From Mesorhizobium sp. M2E.F.Ca.ET.219.01.1.1 (GTDB lineage: Bacteria; Pseudomonadota; Alphaproteobacteria; Rhizobiales; Rhizobiaceae): a DNA stretch of 64,000 nt. The notes beneath the pieces were generated by a model. The model searched no databases and had not been told where the DNA came from. It saw only the letters and a list, made by a program, of their open reading frames with translations. Below, in pieces: positions 42,706 to 50,662 of this stretch. The stretch covers positions 310,001 through 374,000 of the forward strand of contig NZ_SADT02000004.1 of assembly GCF_004016445.2 (NCBI RefSeq), given 5' to 3'. Positions within the stretch are counted from its first letter, which is position 1; each line of letters opens with the position of its first letter. The position numbers and the translations under genes were made by a program.

Positions 42706-43320
42706 ATGAGCGGATTGCGCGAACGGCAGAAGGCGGACCGGCACCGCCGCATCATCGATGCGGCCACCGCGCTGTTTCGCGAGGCCGGCTATGAAGGCGC
42801 CAAGATCGAAGCGATCGCTGCGCAGGCCGAGGTCTCGATCGGTACCATCTACAATTACTACCAGAACAAGGGCGACATCCTCGGCGCCATCGTGTCGATG
42901 GAAGTCAACGAGGTGCTGAATGCCGGGCGAGGTGTGGTCGCCAGCCCGCCCGCCAATGTCGGTGACGCGCTGGATACGCTGATCGGCATCTATATCGAGC
43001 ACTCGCTGAACTATCTCAGCAAGGAGATGTGGCGCCAGGCGATGGCGATCTCGACGCAACTGCCCGATAGCCCCTTCGGCCAGGCCTACACCGCGCTGGA
43101 CCGGGAACTGACCAGGCAGATCAGCGCGCTGATCGCCCGCCTGCAGGAGATCGGCCTGGTGAGGGCCGACATCGACGGAACTGCGGTGGGCGAGCTGATC
43201 TTCAACAACATGAACATGATGTTCATCGAGTTCGTGAAGCGCAACGAGGCGAGGATACCGGAACTGAGGGCGGCGATACGAAGGCAGAATAGGGTGCTGG
43301 TGGCGGCGATTGGGGTGTGA
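42706..43320 (+). CDS. TetR/AcrR family transcriptional regulator
   Basis: A 204-residue regulator. The N-terminal helix-turn-helix domain (about 8-55) has RRIIDAATALFREAGYEGAKIEAIAAQAEVS (quoted in part: AATALFREAGYEG) and IGTIYNYYQNKGDI, the recognition helix region. The C-terminal ligand domain (about 70-195) is all-helical. It is divergent from the ABC transport operon, with a palindrome between them, and so probably senses the transported compound. Start follows GAGAGGCCGAT. Confidence 0.95.
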   Translation: MSGLRERQKADRHRRIIDAATALFREAGYEGAKIEAIAAQAEVSIGTIYNYYQNKGDILGAIVSMEVNEVLNAGRGVVASPPANVGDALDTLIGIYIEHSLNYLSKEMWRQAMAISTQLPDSPFGQAYTALDRELTRQISALIARLQEIGLVRADIDGTAVGELIFNNMNMMFIEFVKRNEARIPELRAAIRRQNRVLVAAIGV

Positions 43321-43469
43321 GTGTATCGGGAGAAGGCGGGAAATGTAATCGTTTCCCTGCCACCAGGCGGTCGCCGGCAACCGGCCCCTTGAGTTGCGGC
43401 GCGAAATTCGCAACGAACCGCCCCCATCAGCTGCACTGTAGCCGTGGGGACGGCCGTTTTGCGTCTTGC

Positions 43470-43832
43470 CTACTTCTGAAGAACCAGCCCGCTTGCCTGA
43501 AGCAGCTGATCGAAGGTGCCGGTCTGGCACAGCGTCCGGGCGCCGGCATCTCCGGTCTGTGATACGACGATCGATCGGCCGGTCAACTCCCTAAAGGCCT
43601 CGGCGATCTGCGACCTATCCAGACCCGAGTAGCACAATGTCATCTTTTGCGAAGGATCCAGAACAAACCGCTCCGCACCAGGAGATTTCTTCCGCGCGGA
43701 GACCGCTTGGTTCGCCGACACGACGGTGGGGTAGCATTTCCAGAACAGAACCTCGCCGTTCTCCCCCTCCCAAAGCGTACACCCGCCTGAGCCGCAGTCG
43801 AGGACCCAGTGTTCAGTTTCACATACAGACAT
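43470..43832 (-). CDS. Cys-rich protein of unknown function next to tRNA-Thr
   Basis: A 120-residue frame of no recognised family. It has six Cys (SVCETEH, LDCGSGGCTLW, WKCYP, LCYSG, TLCQTG) and an N-terminal part rich in beta-forming residues. No signal peptide. The start at 43832 follows GGAGCGGAAA; starts at 43844 and 43916 are longer options. The first 80 bp and the upstream region (43800-44000) are richer in A and T than the surroundings, and the gene lies downstream of a tRNA 3' end, a common site for acquired DNA. Confidence 0.55.
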   Translation of the reverse strand: MSVCETEHWVLDCGSGGCTLWEGENGEVLFWKCYPTVVSANQAVSARKKSPGAERFVLDPSQKMTLCYSGLDRSQIAEAFRELTGRSIVVSQTGDAGARTLCQTGTFDQLLQASGLVLQK

Positions 43833-44026
43833 TTTCCGCTCCATATCACACAGAGAGCACTCGCTCACGGCGCAATTCCTATCAGCGGACCACTGGGAGA
43901 CAATGAAATGGATCACATCGATTTAGGCTATACAGCCGGATGATCCGAAGTAGCCGATTGCGACTACAAGAGTTTTTGGAAGACGGCAATATGAGCGAGT
44001 CTTCGCATCGTCATCTGGGGTAATTC

Positions 44027-44102
44027 TGGTGCCCCCGGCAGGGATCGAACCCGCGACCTTCGGTTTACAAAACCGCTGCTCTACCAGCTGAGCTACAAGG
44101 GC
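44027..44102 (-). tRNA. tRNA-Thr (anticodon TGT)
   Basis: Cloverleaf on the minus strand: acceptor GCCCTTG paired with CGGGGGC, discriminator A and encoded CCA; D-loop AGCTCAGCTGGTAGAGC; anticodon loop TTTGTAA giving TGT; T-loop GTTCGATCC. The 76 nt include the CCA end. Confidence 0.97.
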
Positions 44103-44253
44103 ACGGCGCTGCGGTAGCACATTTCGTGCGCCAGTAAAGACAAAACTCCGTTTTGGCTCGCTAATGGACGGCGCGGCTTGGCCGGCATGCTGAAAAGCAG
44201 CGCGCGGCTTCCTACATCTTGCTCAGGTGCAATCGCATCGAACGGGGTGCCGC

Positions 44254-44421
44254 ATGATCAGATTCGTCATCATCCTGCCGCTCATCGTCGTGACCTGGCT
44301 TCTCCTGGTGAAGGTTGTCAGCGATCTGAAGAAGGCCAACATCGACTGGACCGGCGTCGCCACCATCGTCGGCTTCATCGTGCTCGCGTTTTGGCTGAGG
44401 CATGTCACGGGGATGGGATGA
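44254..44421 (+). CDS. Small membrane protein, two spans
   Basis: A 55-residue protein. IRFVIILPLIVVTWLLLVKVV (about 2-22) and WTGVATIVGFIVLAFWL (about 34-50) are membrane spans, joined by a charged SDLKKANID loop. Too short for a family call. ATG 44254 follows GGGGTGCCGC. It is followed at once by a tandem-repeat hairpin. Confidence 0.6.
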   Translation: MIRFVIILPLIVVTWLLLVKVVSDLKKANIDWTGVATIVGFIVLAFWLRHVTGMG

Positions 44422-44424
44422 GGT

Positions 44425-44499
44425 GGTGAATGGTAAATAGTGGATGGTGAATGGCGGCGCCTTCCGGACCATTCACCATTCACCATTTTACCATTCACC
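44425..44499 (+). repeat. Hairpin of tandem short repeats (GGTGAATGG type)
   Basis: Arms at 44425-44454 and 44469-44499 are made of repeated GGTGAATGGT units and their complement, with a 14-nt loop. They pair over about 30 bp with few mismatches. A similar design with a different unit lies at 50548-50662. Confidence 0.75.
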
Positions 44500-44627
44500 C
44501 GCCTCAGGCGAGCGGTTTTCAGGCCCGCGAAAAATCTGAAAAAAATCTTCGAACCTTTTTCGGCGCCGCGACGACCCATGGTCAAGAGGCGGATGGTTCG
44601 CCTCTCCAACGAAACCAGGAGATCGTC

Positions 44628-44942
44628 ATGTTCAAGCGCACCATCGTTTCCGGCCTCATCGCCACCACCGTCGCCGCCGGCTCGCTCGTCGGCACCGTCC
44701 AGCCTTCGGCTGCTCACAACCATCACAATCGCGAGCTCGGCATCGGTATTGCCGCCGGCGTCGGCGGCTTCGTCCTCGGCAGCCTGCTCTCCCAGCAGCA
44801 GCCGCGCCCGGTCTATGTCGAGGAAGGCGGCTACGAAGGTTCCTGGCATGTTCGCCGCTGCATGGCCCGCTACGGCAGCTATGACCCGGATACGAACACC
44901 TATATCGGCTACGACGGCTACCCGCACTATTGCCATCTGTAA
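44628..44942 (+). CDS. BA14K family secreted protein
   Basis: A 104-residue BA14K-type protein, named after the immunoreactive 14 kDa protein of Brucella abortus. Signal peptide about 1-29 (IATTVAAGSLVGTVQPSAAH in part: AGSLVGTVQPSAAH), a Gly-rich hydrophobic segment (GIGIAAGVGGFVLGSLL) and the diagnostic C-terminal motif HVRRCMARYGSYDPDTNTY (YIGYDGYPHYC follows). The two Cys may pair. Start follows CAGGAGATCGTC. Function unclear; the family has been linked to lectin-like or envelope roles. Confidence 0.9.
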   Translation: MFKRTIVSGLIATTVAAGSLVGTVQPSAAHNHHNRELGIGIAAGVGGFVLGSLLSQQQPRPVYVEEGGYEGSWHVRRCMARYGSYDPDTNTYIGYDGYPHYCHL

Positions 44943-44997
44943 GAGAAGGCGGACCAGGAAAGAGGGGCTGCACGCGGCCCCTCCCACCTCGACCGAT

Positions 44998-45411
44998 TTA
45001 GGCATTGGGCTTCAGCTCCGGCATCGCCAGTCCCGCCGCCTTGCAGGCGCCGCTGACCGAGGCATCGTTTATCGCGACGAGCTCGAAGCTGTTTCCGGCA
45101 TCGGGGTAGATCTTGCCGATGAAAGGTTCATTGCCGGCGGCAGCGCCCTTGTCGTCGACATAACCGCACGCCACGATCTCATGGCGGCCGCTTATTGTGC
45201 GTTCTCCGGCAAGCAAAGGTCCAAACTTGGCGGCGACAGGGTTCTTCAAATGCTGGCGGACGCCGACGGTGATGATCTCCTCCAGGGCCAGCGAAATCGG
45301 AACGGGATCGACCACCGGGTTGCCGCTGGGGCCAGCGATGGGCTCGACCGGTGCCGTCGCCACGCATCCGCAAAGGGAAGCGACGGATAGAAGGAAGACT
45401 GTTTTCCGCAT
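44998..45411 (-). CDS. Lipoprotein of unknown function
   Basis: A 137-residue protein. Signal peptide ends in SLCGC, a lipobox-like site with Cys at about residue 15. The mature part has LALEEIITVGVRQHLKNPVAAKFG, HEIVACGYVDDKG and GKIYPDAGNSFELV, with a Cys in SGACKAAG. I recognise this as resembling small rhizobial envelope proteins but not a named family. Convergent with the BA14K gene. Confidence 0.7.
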   Translation of the reverse strand: MRKTVFLLSVASLCGCVATAPVEPIAGPSGNPVVDPVPISLALEEIITVGVRQHLKNPVAAKFGPLLAGERTISGRHEIVACGYVDDKGAAAGNEPFIGKIYPDAGNSFELVAINDASVSGACKAAGLAMPELKPNA

Positions 45412-45568
45412 CCGTGCCCTTTCGCATGCATCCCGACGGCCCGGCAAGGCGGTCAAGTCCGTCGTCCGGCCTGGCTATTGCCCGGTCGCCTCCTGCAGGC
45501 AACCAGCGATGTACAGCGATTTTGCAAGCGTTTAGTCTGGCTTTCACGTCAGGCGAGGGAAGGGTGGC

Positions 45569-45928
45569 ATGGACGAGCAGGATCGCAAGGAAGAACGGGT
45601 CGAACCGGTTTTCCGCAACGGCACCATCACCATCGTCGGCATCCTGCTTGCGTTTTCGCTAGGCTTCATCACGCATTGGGCGGCCAACCCGATTCCATGG
45701 CAGACCTACCATCTGATTGCCGTCCTGCCGATCCTGGTCGGGATCGCGCTGCAGATTCGGGCGCTTGCCATTCTGCTCGACATCAAATCCCTGCAGCGAA
45801 CCATTCATGACCGCGCCAGTCGGATATTCATCGCCGGCCTCATCTTGGCGGCCTGCGGCGTCGGGCTGGCGATCCTGCTTGATTTCTTCGACGTAGCGGC
45901 CAAGAGCGCGTTGCCGGGCGCGTCCTAA
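45569..45928 (+). CDS. Integral membrane protein of unknown function
   Basis: A 119-residue protein with three hydrophobic spans at about 16-36 (ITIVGILLAFSLGFIT), 45-66 (IAVLPILVGIALQIRALAIL, in part: VLPILVGIALQI) and 85-107 (IFIAGLILAACGVGLAILL in part: LILAACGVGLAIL). The N-terminus (MDEQDRKEERVEP) is charged. Family not assigned. The stop overlaps the IclR gene stop by 4 bp on the opposite strand. Confidence 0.7.
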   Translation: MDEQDRKEERVEPVFRNGTITIVGILLAFSLGFITHWAANPIPWQTYHLIAVLPILVGIALQIRALAILLDIKSLQRTIHDRASRIFIAGLILAACGVGLAILLDFFDVAAKSALPGAS

Positions 45929-46755
45929 TACGCTTTCACGCCGCCGATCATCTTTGTCACCTCGACAGCCGCGTCGCGAACCAGCGGGCCGATCTCGGCC
46001 AGCCGTTCGGGCGTGACCCGGACCGTCGGGCCGGACACCGAAACGCCGCCGATCGGCTCGCCATATTCGTCGAAGATGGCTGCCGCCACGCAGCGCATGC
46101 CGGGATGGCGCTCCTCGTCGTCGACCGACCAGCCGCGATGCTTGATGGTCGCCAGATCATGGGCCAGCGCCGAGATGTCGGACAGCGTCTTGTCGGTGTA
46201 GCGCTGCAAACCCGCCTTGCGAAGGATGGCGGCGACCCGCTCCGGCTCGAGATGCGCCAGCACCGCCTTGCCGATGCCGGATGCATGGAAGGGGCTGCGC
46301 GTGCCCGGCCGAAAGAAGGCGCGGATCGCCTGATGCGTCTCGACCTGGCTGACAAAGACGACGCAATCATCCTCGGCGACACCCAGATTGGCGGTTTCGC
46401 CGGTCTTCTCCATCAGTTCCTGCATGACGATGCGGGCACGGTCGACCAGCTTGCGGCGGCGCAGGAAGGCGGCGCCCATGCGGTAGGTTTCGACGCCGAC
46501 AGACCAAAGCTGGTCGGTCGTGTCGAACTCGACCATGCCGTGGTTTTCCAGTGTCGTCAGCATGCGATAGGCGGTGGACGCCGCAATGCCGCTTTGCGCG
46601 GCGATTTCGCTCAGCGACAGGCCGCTCGCCTCGGCAACGATCGCGAGGATCCGCAGCGCCCGGTCGAGCGACTGCACCGACGCTGCTTCGGAAGGACCGT
46701 TGAAGGCGCGCGGCCGGCCACGCTGGCGTTTTTCCGTCGTTTCCATAGGCGGCAT
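45925..46755 (-). CDS. IclR family regulator of the glyoxylate operon
   Basis: A 276-residue IclR regulator. The N-terminal winged helix (about 25-90) includes SLDRALRILAIV, LSLSEIAAQSG and STAYRMLTTLENHGMVE. The C-terminal effector domain (about 105-270) ends with GAVSVSGP-like GGVSVSGPTVRVTPERL. It is divergent from gcl-hyi-glxR. Family members such as AllR respond to glyoxylate or allantoin, so glyoxylate is the likely effector, by analogy. Starts at 46755 and 46746 are both possible. Confidence 0.94.
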   Translation of the reverse strand: MPPMETTEKRQRGRPRAFNGPSEAASVQSLDRALRILAIVAEASGLSLSEIAAQSGIAASTAYRMLTTLENHGMVEFDTTDQLWSVGVETYRMGAAFLRRRKLVDRARIVMQELMEKTGETANLGVAEDDCVVFVSQVETHQAIRAFFRPGTRSPFHASGIGKAVLAHLEPERVAAILRKAGLQRYTDKTLSDISALAHDLATIKHRGWSVDDEERHPGMRCVAAAIFDEYGEPIGGVSVSGPTVRVTPERLAEIGPLVRDAAVEVTKMIGGVKAY

Positions 46756-46781
46756 TCTCGCCGATTTCTGTTTGGACGCAA

Positions 46782-46870
46782 TGAAAAAGTTTTTCAGTCG
46801 TCGTCGAGACGGATTTTCTGGAAAACGAAAAGTGAAGCGAAATCAGTCCGTAATATCCGTTTTCTAGAAA
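46782..46870 (+). promoter_or_regulatory. Divergent regulatory region with palindromic candidate operators
   Basis: AT-rich stretch between the IclR gene and gcl. TGAAAAAGTTTTTCA (46782-46796) is an odd-centred palindrome. TTTTCTGGAAAA (46814-46825) and TTTTCTAGAAA (46860-46870) share the form TTTTC-N2-GAAA and lie 46 bp apart, near four helical turns. These are the best candidates for IclR binding. No experiment is implied. Confidence 0.55.
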
Positions 46871-46949
46871 TGAAAAAATATTCTGAAAAAGTTGAAAAAT
46901 CAAAGACGCGCTGTCACTATCAAGCCAACCAACGTAATGGAGGCTTGTC

Positions 46950-48731
46950 ATGGCCAGGATGCGCGCTGTCGACGCTGCAGTTCTCGTTCTCGAAAAGGAA
47001 GGCATCACAAATGCCTTTGGCGTGCCGGGCGCGGCGATCAATCCGCTCTATTCGGCGCTGAAGGCGCGCGGCACCATCCGCCATGTGCTTGCCCGCCACG
47101 TCGAGGGCGCCTCGCATATGGCCGAAGGCTATACCCGCGCCAAGGCCGGCAATATCGGGCTCTGCATCGGCACGTCCGGTCCGGCCGGCACCGACATGAT
47201 CACCGGCCTCTACTCGGCGTCCGCGGACTCCATCCCGATCCTCTGCATCACCGGCCAGGCGCCGCGCGCCCGGCTGAACAAGGAGGATTTCCAAGCCGTC
47301 GACATCGCTTCGATCGCGGCACCGGTCGCCAAATGGGCGGTCACCGTCATGGAACCTTACCTGGTGCCGATGGCGCTGCAGAAGGCGTTCCACCTGATGC
47401 GCTCCTCGCGGCCCGGGCCGGTGCTGGTCGACCTGCCGCTCGACGTTCAGCTTGCCGAGATCGAGTTCGACATCGACGCCTATGAGCCGCTCGCTCCGTT
47501 CAAGCCGGCGATGACGCGCGCCCAGGCCGAGAAGGCGCTGGCGATGCTCAACGAAGCGGAAAAGCCGCTGATCGTCGCCGGCGGCGGCATCATCAATGCC
47601 GATGCGTCCGATCTCCTGATCGAGTTCGCCGAAGTCACCGGCGTGCCGGTCATCCCGACGCTGATGGGCTGGGGCGCGATCCCCGACGACCACCGGCTGA
47701 TGGCCGGCATGTGTGGGCTGCAGACCTCGCACCGCTACGGCAATGCGACGATGCTTGCCGCCGACTTCGTCTTCGGCATCGGCAACCGCTGGGCCAACCG
47801 CCACACCGGCTCGATCGACGTCTACACCAAGGGGAAAAAGTTCATCCATGTCGACATCGAGCCCACCCAGATCGGCCGCGTCTTCGCGCCGGATCTCGGC
47901 CTCGTCTCGGATGCGGGCGCGGCGCTGAAGATCCTGCTCGACGTCGCAACCGAATGGCGCACCGCCGGCAAGCTGCGCGACTGGACGGGCTGGGCCAAGG
48001 AATGCCAGCAGCGCAAGAAGACGATGAAGCGCAAGACGCATTTCGAGCAGGTGCCGCTGAAGCCGCAGCGCGTCTATGAGGAGATGAACAAGGCGTTCGC
48101 CCGCGACACCACCTATGTTACCACGATCGGTCTGTCGCAGATCGCCGGCGCGCAGTTCCTGCATGTCTACAAGCCGCGCAACTGGATCAATTGTGGCCAG
48201 GCCGGACCGCTCGGCTGGACCCTGCCGGCAGCGCTCGGCGTGCGGGCCGCCGATCCGGACCGCGATATCGTCGCGCTTTCCGGCGACTATGATTTCCAGT
48301 TCATGATCGAGGAACTGGCCGTCGGCGCGCAGCACAAGCTGCCCTACATCCACGTCGTCGTGAACAACGCCTATCTCGGCCTGATCCGCCAGGCGCAGCG
48401 CGGCTTCTCGATGGATTACGAGGTGAGCCTCGCCTTCGAGAACGTGAACCGCGCAGGCGATCCGGATGCGGGCTACGGCGTCGACCATGTCGCGGTCGCC
48501 GAGGCGATGGGCTGCAAGGCGGTCAGGGTGAGAAAGCCCGAGGAGTTCGCCGGCGCCTTCAAGGAGGCGCAACGGCTGATGAAGGAGCACCAGGTTCCGG
48601 TGGTGTTGGAATTCATCCTCGAGCGCGTCACCAACATTTCCATGGGCACGGAAATCGACAAGATCACCGAATTCGAGGAGCTTGCCGAGAGCCATGAGGA
48701 TGCCCCCACGGCCATCGTGATGCTCGACTAA
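46950..48731 (+). CDS. gcl: Glyoxylate carboligase (tartronate-semialdehyde synthase)
   Basis: Thiamine diphosphate enzyme that joins two glyoxylate into tartronate semialdehyde and CO2. The 593 residues have the acetolactate synthase-like layout: Pyr domain with ARHVEGASHMAEGYTRA, FAD-type middle domain, and PP domain with SGDYDFQFMIEELAVG (ThDP motif). Val51 replaces the otherwise near-universal active-site Glu, as described for E. coli Gcl. Start follows AATGGAGGCTTGTC. It opens the gcl-hyi-glxR operon. Confidence 0.98.
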   Translation: MARMRAVDAAVLVLEKEGITNAFGVPGAAINPLYSALKARGTIRHVLARHVEGASHMAEGYTRAKAGNIGLCIGTSGPAGTDMITGLYSASADSIPILCITGQAPRARLNKEDFQAVDIASIAAPVAKWAVTVMEPYLVPMALQKAFHLMRSSRPGPVLVDLPLDVQLAEIEFDIDAYEPLAPFKPAMTRAQAEKALAMLNEAEKPLIVAGGGIINADASDLLIEFAEVTGVPVIPTLMGWGAIPDDHRLMAGMCGLQTSHRYGNATMLAADFVFGIGNRWANRHTGSIDVYTKGKKFIHVDIEPTQIGRVFAPDLGLVSDAGAALKILLDVATEWRTAGKLRDWTGWAKECQQRKKTMKRKTHFEQVPLKPQRVYEEMNKAFARDTTYVTTIGLSQIAGAQFLHVYKPRNWINCGQAGPLGWTLPAALGVRAADPDRDIVALSGDYDFQFMIEELAVGAQHKLPYIHVVVNNAYLGLIRQAQRGFSMDYEVSLAFENVNRAGDPDAGYGVDHVAVAEAMGCKAVRVRKPEEFAGAFKEAQRLMKEHQVPVVLEFILERVTNISMGTEIDKITEFEELAESHEDAPTAIVMLD

Positions 48732-48756
48732 GGATCTGCGGAGAGAGGAGAAAAGA

Positions 48757-49554
48757 ATGCCGCGTTTTTCAGCCAATCTTTCGATGCTCTTCGGTGAGCA
48801 TGATTTCCTCGACCGTTTCGATGCCGCCGCCCGCGCCGGCTTCAAGGGCATCGAATATATCGGTCCCTATCATCACGCGCCGGACGTCGTTGCGGCGCGC
48901 TTGAAGAAAAACGGCTTGACCCAGGTTCTCTTCAACCTGCCGGCCGGCGACTGGGCCAAGGGCGAGCGCGGCGTCGCCGTGCTGCCCGACCGCGTGCCGG
49001 AATTCCGCCAGGGCGTCGCCAAGGCGATCAGCTACGCCCATGCGCTGGGCTGCGAGCAGGTCAACTGCCTTGCCGGCATCGCGCCGCAGGGCGCCGACCG
49101 CACGGTGCTGGAAAATGTCTTTGCCGAAAACCTGGCCTTCGCGGCCGAGAAGCTGGAACAGGCCGGCATCAGGCTGCTGATCGAGCCGATCAACACCCGC
49201 GACATCCCAGGCTTCTTCCTGAACTATTCCGACCAGGCCCTGGCGCTGATCGACCGCATCGGCTCGAAGAACCTGTTCCTGCAATACGACATCTATCACA
49301 TGCAGATCATGGAGGGGGATCTCGCCCGTACCATCGAGGCGAACCTCGGCCGCATCGCGCATATCCAGCTTGCGGATAATCCCGGCCGTCACGAGCCGGG
49401 GACGGGCGAGATCAACTATCCTTTCCTCTACGACCACATCGACCGGCTCGGCTATTCCGGCTGGATCGGCGCCGAATACAAGCCGATGGCCAGCACCGAA
49501 GCCGGGCTCGGCTGGTTCAGCGCGTTCGCCGGGCAGGGCAGCGCGGCGGCTTAA
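48757..49554 (+). CDS. hyi: Hydroxypyruvate isomerase
   Basis: Interconverts hydroxypyruvate and tartronate semialdehyde. A 265-residue TIM barrel of the xylose isomerase-like (AP endonuclease 2) superfamily. Shown by FSANLSMLFGEHDFLDRF, GFKGIEYIGPYHH, LIEPINTRDIPGFFL (metal Glu) and HIQLADNPGRHEPGTGEIN (in part: QLADNPGRHEPGTGEI). It lies 25 bp after gcl, preceded by GAGAGGAG. Confidence 0.96.
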   Translation: MPRFSANLSMLFGEHDFLDRFDAAARAGFKGIEYIGPYHHAPDVVAARLKKNGLTQVLFNLPAGDWAKGERGVAVLPDRVPEFRQGVAKAISYAHALGCEQVNCLAGIAPQGADRTVLENVFAENLAFAAEKLEQAGIRLLIEPINTRDIPGFFLNYSDQALALIDRIGSKNLFLQYDIYHMQIMEGDLARTIEANLGRIAHIQLADNPGRHEPGTGEINYPFLYDHIDRLGYSGWIGAEYKPMASTEAGLGWFSAFAGQGSAAA

Positions 49555-49560
49555 GAGCTT

Positions 49561-49612
49561 CCTTCTCCCCGTCACTATACGGGGAGAAGGTGCCGACAGG
49601 CGGATGAGGGGC
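49561..49612 (+). repeat. Rhizobial CTTCTCCCCGT hairpin repeat
   Basis: CCTTCTCCCCGT-CACTAT-ACGGGGAGAAGG, a perfect 12 bp stem, followed by TGCCGACAGGCGGATGAGGGGC. This arrangement is a familiar intergenic element in Mesorhizobium and relatives. Here it separates hyi from glxR inside an operon and may stabilise or attenuate the transcript. Confidence 0.85.
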
Positions 49613-49659
49613 AGCGCAGACCTCTCGGCAATTCGAGCTGGGAATTTCAGGAGCAAACA

Positions 49660-50544
49660 ATGGAAACCATCGGCTTCATCGGCCTCGGCATCATGGGCGC
49701 GCCGATGGCGGGGCACCTCCTCGTCGCCGGCTACAAGGTCGTCGCCAGCGACCATCGCTCCAAGCCACCGGCCGATCTTACCGCCAAGGGGCTGAAGACC
49801 GTCACCGGCCACAATGCGGTTGCCGAGGCCGCCGACATCATCATCACCATGGTGCCGGACACGCCGCAGGTGGCCGACGTGCTGTTCGGCGAAAACGGCG
49901 TCGCCTCGGGTCTGTCCAAGGGCAAGCTCGTCGTCGACATGAGCTCGATCTCGCCGATCGCCACCAAGGAGTTCGCGAAAAAGATCAACGATCTCGGCTG
50001 CGACTATCTCGACGCTCCGGTGTCCGGCGGCGAGGTCGGCGCCAAGGCGGCATCGCTGACGATCATGGTCGGCGGCGACGAAAAGCCCTTCGAGCGCGCC
50101 CGGCCGGTGTTCGAGAAGATGGGCAAGAACATCACTTTGGTCGGACCGAACGGCGTCGGCCAGACCACCAAGGTCGCCAACCAGATCGTCGTGGCCCTCA
50201 CCATCGAAGCCGTCGGCGAAGCCCTGGTTTTCGCCTCGAAGGCCGGTGCCGACCCCGCAAAAGTCAGGCAGGCGTTGATGGGCGGGCTTGCGGCTTCGCG
50301 CATCCTCGAAGTGCATGGCGAGCGCATGATCAAGCGCACCTTCGCGCCTGGCTTCCGCATCGAGCTGCACCAGAAGGATCTTAACCTCGCGCTGGAAGGC
50401 GCGAAAGCGCTCGGTGTCTCGCTGCCCAACACCTCGACCACGCAGCAGCTCTTCAATTCCTGCGCCGCCAATGGCGCCGCCAAGGAAGATCATTCGGCGC
50501 TGGTGAGGGCGCTGGAGCGGATGGCGGGCCACGAAATAGCTTAG
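49660..50544 (+). CDS. glxR: 2-hydroxy-3-oxopropionate reductase (tartronate semialdehyde reductase)
   Basis: Reduces tartronate semialdehyde to glycerate with NAD(P)H. The 294-residue beta-hydroxyacid dehydrogenase has the Rossmann start IGFIGLGIMGAPMAGHLL, substrate motif LDAPVSGGEVGAK and the catalytic Lys in GQTTKVANQI. Start follows CAGGAGCAAACA. It completes the gcl pathway that returns glyoxylate carbon to glycerate. The stop is followed within a few bases by a tandem-repeat hairpin. Confidence 0.96.
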   Translation: METIGFIGLGIMGAPMAGHLLVAGYKVVASDHRSKPPADLTAKGLKTVTGHNAVAEAADIIITMVPDTPQVADVLFGENGVASGLSKGKLVVDMSSISPIATKEFAKKINDLGCDYLDAPVSGGEVGAKAASLTIMVGGDEKPFERARPVFEKMGKNITLVGPNGVGQTTKVANQIVVALTIEAVGEALVFASKAGADPAKVRQALMGGLAASRILEVHGERMIKRTFAPGFRIELHQKDLNLALEGAKALGVSLPNTSTTQQLFNSCAANGAAKEDHSALVRALERMAGHEIA

Positions 50545-50547
50545 AGA

Positions 50548-50662
50548 AGCGAATAGCGAATAGGGAGTAGCGAATAGGGGATAGGGAGTAGCGGTTAGGG
50601 GTTGCAGGCCTACGGGGCGCCGTGTTCCCGCTATTCGCTATTCGCTATTCGCTATTCGCTAT
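50548..50662. repeat. Hairpin of tandem GCGAATA units between convergent genes
   Basis: The left arm (50548-50590) repeats GCGAATAG and GGGAGTAG units; the right arm (50630-50662) is CTATTCG repeated four times. A 40-nt centre separates them. It fills the gap between glxR and rlmB and supplies the last codons and the TAG stop of rlmB (terminal residues Ala-Asn-Ser-Glu). Confidence 0.8.

Noticed and set aside
44027..44102. tRNA-Thr as a phage or island attachment site.
   Set aside because: No integrase gene and no second copy of the tRNA 3' end was seen within several kb.
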